A DNA stretch of 35,565 bases, from assembly GCA_015232935.1 (NCBI GenBank), contig JADFYT010000004.1, positions 1-35,565 on the forward strand, read 5' to 3'. The notes below the pieces were generated by a model that saw only the letters and a list, made by a program, of their open reading frames with translations, had not been told where the DNA came from and made no database searches. This stretch comes from Desulfamplus sp. (GTDB lineage Bacteria > Desulfobacterota > Desulfobacteria > Desulfobacterales > Desulfobacteraceae). The position numbers and the translations under genes are program-made. Shown in pieces: positions 32,640 to 35,565 of the stretch; positions within the stretch are counted from its first letter, which is position 1, and each line of letters starts with the position of its first letter.

Positions 32640-34016
32640 GTGGAGTTTATTTTAAATGACAGGGTAGTGCTGAAAAATCCTGATGAACAAAGTATCAGGC
32701 AGATCAAGTCGGCACTTACTTACCCTAACCCGGAGTACAAAACATTGTCCCGCCTTGGTAAATGGACAGGAAAAACTCCTGAAAAAATAACCTTTTATGA
32801 GCATGAAGATGATATTCTGACCTGCCCGAGAGGATTTGCGGACAAGGCATATCGTATCTGCAAAGGAAATCATGAAAAAATCAATATAGTTGACCAGAGA
32901 CTGGAACTCAAACCTGTTGATATCTTTTTCAATGGTCAACTCAAAGACTTTCAGTCAAAGGCTGCTGATGCTATTCTAAAAGAGTCCCACGGGGTTCTTT
33001 CTGCTGGAACCGGAAGCGGAAAAACCGTTATTTCCCTGAATGTTATAGCAGAACGCGGACAGCCAACCCTTGTTGTGGTTCACAGCATTGAGCTTATGCA
33101 TCAGTGGATTGATCGGATTGATATGTTTCTTGGTATTCCGCCGCATGAAACTGGTGTCATTGGCGGAGGCAAATATAAAATAGGTGAAAAGATAACTGTT
33201 GGTTTATATCAGAGCGTTCGCAAGAAAATTGAAGAGCTCAATCCGATGTTTGGCCATGTGGTGGTCGATGAGTGTCATAAATGCCCTTCCAGGACATTTA
33301 CCGAAGCAGTCGCGGGTTTTTATGCAAAATACCGGCTTGGTTTAACGGCTACGGCATACCGCAGAGACGGGCTTGGTATTTTGATCTGTCTTGTGCTTGG
33401 AGAGCAAAGATATCATATTGAAAAGGCTCCTCTTGTTGAAAATGGAGATATAAGTGAGGCTAAGGTCGTTTGCCGCCCCACTGGCTTCAATACATCTCTT
33501 GATGCAAGTGTGGAATATTCCAGAGTCATAAGAGAGCTTACCCTGGATGACGCAAGAAACAGGCTTATCTGCAATGATATTGCAAAAGAGGACAGAAGTG
33601 GCATACGGTTGGTGCTGACAGATCGTCGGGAGCACGCCATTTTGATCCATGATATTCTGAAGCATCAATATAATCTCTCCTCACAGGTGTTGACCGGCTC
33701 CGCACAGAGTAATGAGCGAGAGATAATTGTGGACGAACTGAATCGGGGCAATATCTCGACCCTGATAGCAACTGGTCAGTTAATTGGAGAGGGGTTTGAC
33801 ATGCCAGATCTTACCTCGTTGTTTCTGGTGACCCCAATAAAATTCAAAGGGCGATTGATCCAGTATATTGGCAGAATTCTGCGTCCATCTCCGGAAAAAA
33901 CCATAGCTGTTATTTATGACTATATAGATATGAATGTGGGTGTTTTAAAGGCATCTGCCACGACAAGGTTAGACATTTACAGGCAGGAAGGTATTGCTGT
34001 TGATTGTGATATGTGA
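32640..34016 (+). CDS. Superfamily 2 DEAD/DEAH-type helicase
   Basis: After an N-terminal region of about 105 residues without a clear family, the protein has the two RecA-like domains of an SF2 helicase of the XPB/phage type. Visible motifs are: motif I SAGTGSGKTVIS near residue 123, motif Ia VVVHSIELMHQW, motif II VVVDECHKC near 207, motif III LGLTATAYRRDG, and motif VI QYIGRILRPSPEKT. GTG 32640 is preferred, with AAAAAGGG seven bases upstream; an in-frame TTG at 32610 would add ten residues. It stands alone, with no nuclease, methylase or phage gene beside it, and lies inside a pair of inverted repeats. Substrate and role are unknown. Confidence 0.88.
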   Translation: MEFILNDRVVLKNPDEQSIRQIKSALTYPNPEYKTLSRLGKWTGKTPEKITFYEHEDDILTCPRGFADKAYRICKGNHEKINIVDQRLELKPVDIFFNGQLKDFQSKAADAILKESHGVLSAGTGSGKTVISLNVIAERGQPTLVVVHSIELMHQWIDRIDMFLGIPPHETGVIGGGKYKIGEKITVGLYQSVRKKIEELNPMFGHVVVDECHKCPSRTFTEAVAGFYAKYRLGLTATAYRRDGLGILICLVLGEQRYHIEKAPLVENGDISEAKVVCRPTGFNTSLDASVEYSRVIRELTLDDARNRLICNDIAKEDRSGIRLVLTDRREHAILIHDILKHQYNLSSQVLTGSAQSNEREIIVDELNRGNISTLIATGQLIGEGFDMPDLTSLFLVTPIKFKGRLIQYIGRILRPSPEKTIAVIYDYIDMNVGVLKASATTRLDIYRQEGIAVDCDM

Positions 34017-34039
34017 CAAAATACTTGTTTGTCAATTAA

Positions 34040-34096
34040 TTTTATGTGAAAGTCTTTTAAAATATTTGAGATCATGAGACTTTCGTTTTTCGTTGT
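34040..34096 (+). repeat. 57-bp inverted repeat, right copy (flanks helicase)
   Basis: This copy begins 24 bases after the helicase stop and matches the reverse complement of 32121-32177 (52 of 57). It contains GAAAGTCT...AGACTTTC and is followed by the small hairpin GCCC-GCCA-GGGC. It could act as terminator or as the boundary of a roughly 2-kb cassette. Confidence 0.9.
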
Positions 34097-34178
34097 GCCC
34101 GCCAGGGCATGAGTGTTGTATTGAATGCTAAATTGTTGAACTGGATGTATATTCTGGGATGAAAGTCATGGTTATGAT

Positions 34179-35198
34179 ATGAGGAAAAAATACAGAAGCC
34201 CTTTAATCATTCTTGTTATTATTACCATTTTATGGTTGATATCCCTTCCTTTTTTTTATGAAATTTTTGTTTCGAAGCTCTTCTATATGCCTTTTGTCGG
34301 AGCTGTTGCAGCTATTGTGGCAAATATCACACCCGCGGCTGCCGGAATTGTCTATTTTCCCATACTAACCCATATGAACATCTCGCCAGTTACTGTGTCC
34401 CAATTTAGTCTGATAATTCAGGCCTATGGAATGGGGCTTGGAACATTCAGATGGTTTTTGTTTAACAGAAGGCTTTTTGTATTTAATTTAATTCCAATAA
34501 GTATCGCAGGGGGATTGCTCGGAGAAATTGTCAGCATTGTCCTTTTTCCAATTAATAATCCGGAATTGCTTAATCTGATTTTTAATTTTATAGCATTTCT
34601 TTTTACGCAGATTATATTTTTCTCTCTTCTTAGAGATTCCAAATATCCCAATATGTCGGTTGAACTGAATTTATTCAGATATTTGGTTCTATTGTTTTTT
34701 TCATTTGTGGGTGGTTTGCTTTGCGGCTGGATAGGTTTTGGTATTGATACCATTTTTTATTTTATTATGACTGTTATGTTCAGGATAAATCCAGCCGCTT
34801 CCATCGTAACGAGTGTTTCTCTTATGGCTGCCATGTCTATCTCTGGTACGATATTGAATTCCATATTTCATGATATTCCGTTGGCATTATGGTATAGTGC
34901 CATTCCAGGTGTTACTATAGCGGGTCTGTTTCTTGCGGCTTATATTGCCGTAAAAATTGGTTCAAGAAATATATTGCTCCTGTTCACATTTTTTTTGAGC
35001 ATTGATTTTTTTCTTGCCCTGTGGACACAGCAGACTCTGCCTATGAGTGAGGCTGGCAAAAAGATGATTATATATCCTTTGGCAATTTATATGCTCGCTA
35101 TGCATATAAGAATATTGGTGAAAAATATAGGTGCTTCTATGGGGGAATTTAATGCGTTAGGAGAGACTGAAATTGAACGGAAGTATTGGAAAAAATAA
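34179..35198 (+). CDS. TSUP (TauE/SafE) family membrane transporter
   Basis: This 339-residue protein has about eight to nine hydrophobic helices arranged as two related halves. Each half starts with the TSUP pattern (NITPAAAGIVYFPILTHMN near residue 50; GGLLCGWIGFGIDTIFYF near 190). The family exports or imports sulfite, sulfoacetate, taurine or similar sulfur-containing anions, and is common in sulfate reducers; the substrate is not evident here. A basic N-terminus (MRKKYRS) precedes the first helix. The ATG at 34179 has no strong ribosome site. It ends at a bidirectional terminator that overlaps its stop codon. Confidence 0.85.
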   Translation: MRKKYRSPLIILVIITILWLISLPFFYEIFVSKLFYMPFVGAVAAIVANITPAAAGIVYFPILTHMNISPVTVSQFSLIIQAYGMGLGTFRWFLFNRRLFVFNLIPISIAGGLLGEIVSIVLFPINNPELLNLIFNFIAFLFTQIIFFSLLRDSKYPNMSVELNLFRYLVLLFFSFVGGLLCGWIGFGIDTIFYFIMTVMFRINPAASIVTSVSLMAAMSISGTILNSIFHDIPLALWYSAIPGVTIAGLFLAAYIAVKIGSRNILLLFTFFLSIDFFLALWTQQTLPMSEAGKKMIIYPLAIYMLAMHIRILVKNIGASMGEFNALGETEIERKYWKK

Positions 35199-35240
35199 AA
35201 CCATCAGGCCGTTGGGTTGTTTACAGGCTCTGATGGTTTT
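35197..35240. terminator. Bidirectional terminator between convergent genes
   Basis: AAAACCATCAGGCC (35197-35210) pairs with GGCTCTGATGGTTTT (35226-35240) with one bulged base, with A- and T-rich flanks. It overlaps the transporter stop codon and lies 55 bases beyond the stop of the convergent acidic repeat gene, so it can serve both. Confidence 0.85.
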
Positions 35241-35295
35241 AATAAAGACTACGGTTTTTCTTTTTGGTTTTGTGTAAAAAGTCAGTATTTTAGGG

Positions 35296-35565
35296 CTATT
35301 TATTTTCAGCCTTTTCTTCTTCAGCGGGCTCGGCCTCAACAGCTTCTGTCTCTTCCTCTGCCGCAGGTTTTGCCTCAGCAGATTCTGTCTCTTTCTCTGC
35401 CGCAGGTTCTGCCTCAACAGCTTCTGTCTCTTCCTCTGCCGCAGGTTTTGCCTCAGCAGATTCTGTCTCTTTCTCTGCCGCAGGTTCTGCCTCAACAGCT
35501 TCTGTCTCTTCCTCTGCCGCAGGTTCTGCCTCAGCAGATTCTGTCTCTTTCTCTGCCGCAGGTTC
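35296..35565 (-). CDS. C-terminal end of a Glu/Ala-rich repeat protein (partial)
   Basis: On the minus strand the frame from base 35565 is open to a TAG at 35298-35296 and encodes 89 residues. There are six 13-residue units alternating between EPAAEKETESAEA and EPAAEEETEAVEA (Lys replaces the first Glu in two units), then EPAEEEKAENK. The 5' part lies beyond the window. The region is strongly acidic, Ala/Pro-rich and probably disordered; the function of the whole protein is unknown. The Arg/Lys-rich frame across the same DNA is a shadow. It is convergent with the transporter gene. Confidence 0.8.
   Translation of the reverse strand, partial: EPAAEKETESAEAEPAAEEETEAVEAEPAAEKETESAEAKPAAEEETEAVEAEPAAEKETESAEAKPAAEEETEAVEAEPAEEEKAENK
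35332..35565 (-). repeat. 39-bp tandem repeat with 78-bp higher-order period
   Basis: Six in-frame 39-bp units alternate in type (A-B-A-B-A-B), so the true amplification unit is probably the 78-bp pair. Units of the same type are identical apart from a GAA/AAA first codon in two B units and one synonymous change in the last B unit. The array runs to the window edge and may be longer. Confidence 0.93.

Noticed and set aside
35157..35495. Minus-strand Arg/Lys-rich repeat frame
   Set aside because: It is the shadow frame of the 39-bp array and runs through the terminator and the transporter 3' end.

Overview
This window looks like a chromosomal segment of a Gram-negative, motile bacterium of the Desulfobacterota (sulfate-reducing 'deltaproteobacterial' type). 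The inference rests on gene content: split F0 operon (atpZ-atpI-atpB-atpE without F1 genes), heptose-phosphate adenylyltransferase, TSUP/TauE-type anion transporter, MotA/MotB, a QseE/QseG/QseF-like signalling triad and many repeat-rich acidic proteins. No ribosomal RNA is present and the species cannot be named. The left-hand operon resembles the actin/ParA/coiled-coil genes that accompany magnetosome (mam/mad) clusters in magnetotactic Desulfobacterota, but no mam core gene is visible, so this stays a hypothesis.

Layout. (1) 1-6280, plus strand: a tight operon with the end of a protein made of nine 9-residue acidic repeats, three coiled-coil proteins, a small unknown protein, a STAS protein, an actin-like ATPase with a degenerate phosphate-2 motif, a pseudo-receiver protein and a MinD/ParA-type ATPase. 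It looks like an intracellular scaffold or positioning system and is the best candidate for an undescribed system. (2) 6294-8195, minus: an unknown multi-pass membrane protein. (3) 8443-10850, plus: comF, rfaE2, pgeF. (4) 10997-12941, plus: F0 genes ending in a strong terminator; subunit c carries the Na+-binding residue pattern. (5) 12992-17514: an M24 peptidase, a YdbH-like AsmA-type protein and a small membrane protein. (6) 17527-19628: a 107-bp inverted-repeat-ended element, tRNA-Leu(UAG) with its terminator, and a tandem CDP-alcohol phosphatidyltransferase. (7) 19632-23755, minus: motB-motA-histidine kinase. (8) 24019-25245: a PD-(D/E)XK-like protein with nested tandem repeats, and the nonsense-truncated start of another such gene. 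(9) 25258-27996, minus: an FtsK translocase whose membrane domain is replaced by a ZapA-like domain. (10) 28096-32018, minus: histidine kinase, lipoprotein and sigma-54 regulator in QseE-QseG-QseF order. (11) 32121-34096: an SF2 helicase bracketed by 57-bp inverted repeats, with a second copy of the 107-bp element in its leader. (12) 34179-35565: a TSUP transporter, a bidirectional terminator, and the end of a second acidic repeat protein.

Two themes recur. Several conserved proteins (ComF, M24 peptidase, FtsK, QseE-like kinase, PD-(D/E)XK protein, both edge proteins) carry low-complexity or tandem-repeat insertions. The intergenic regions hold at least three families of short dispersed, hairpin-forming repeats.
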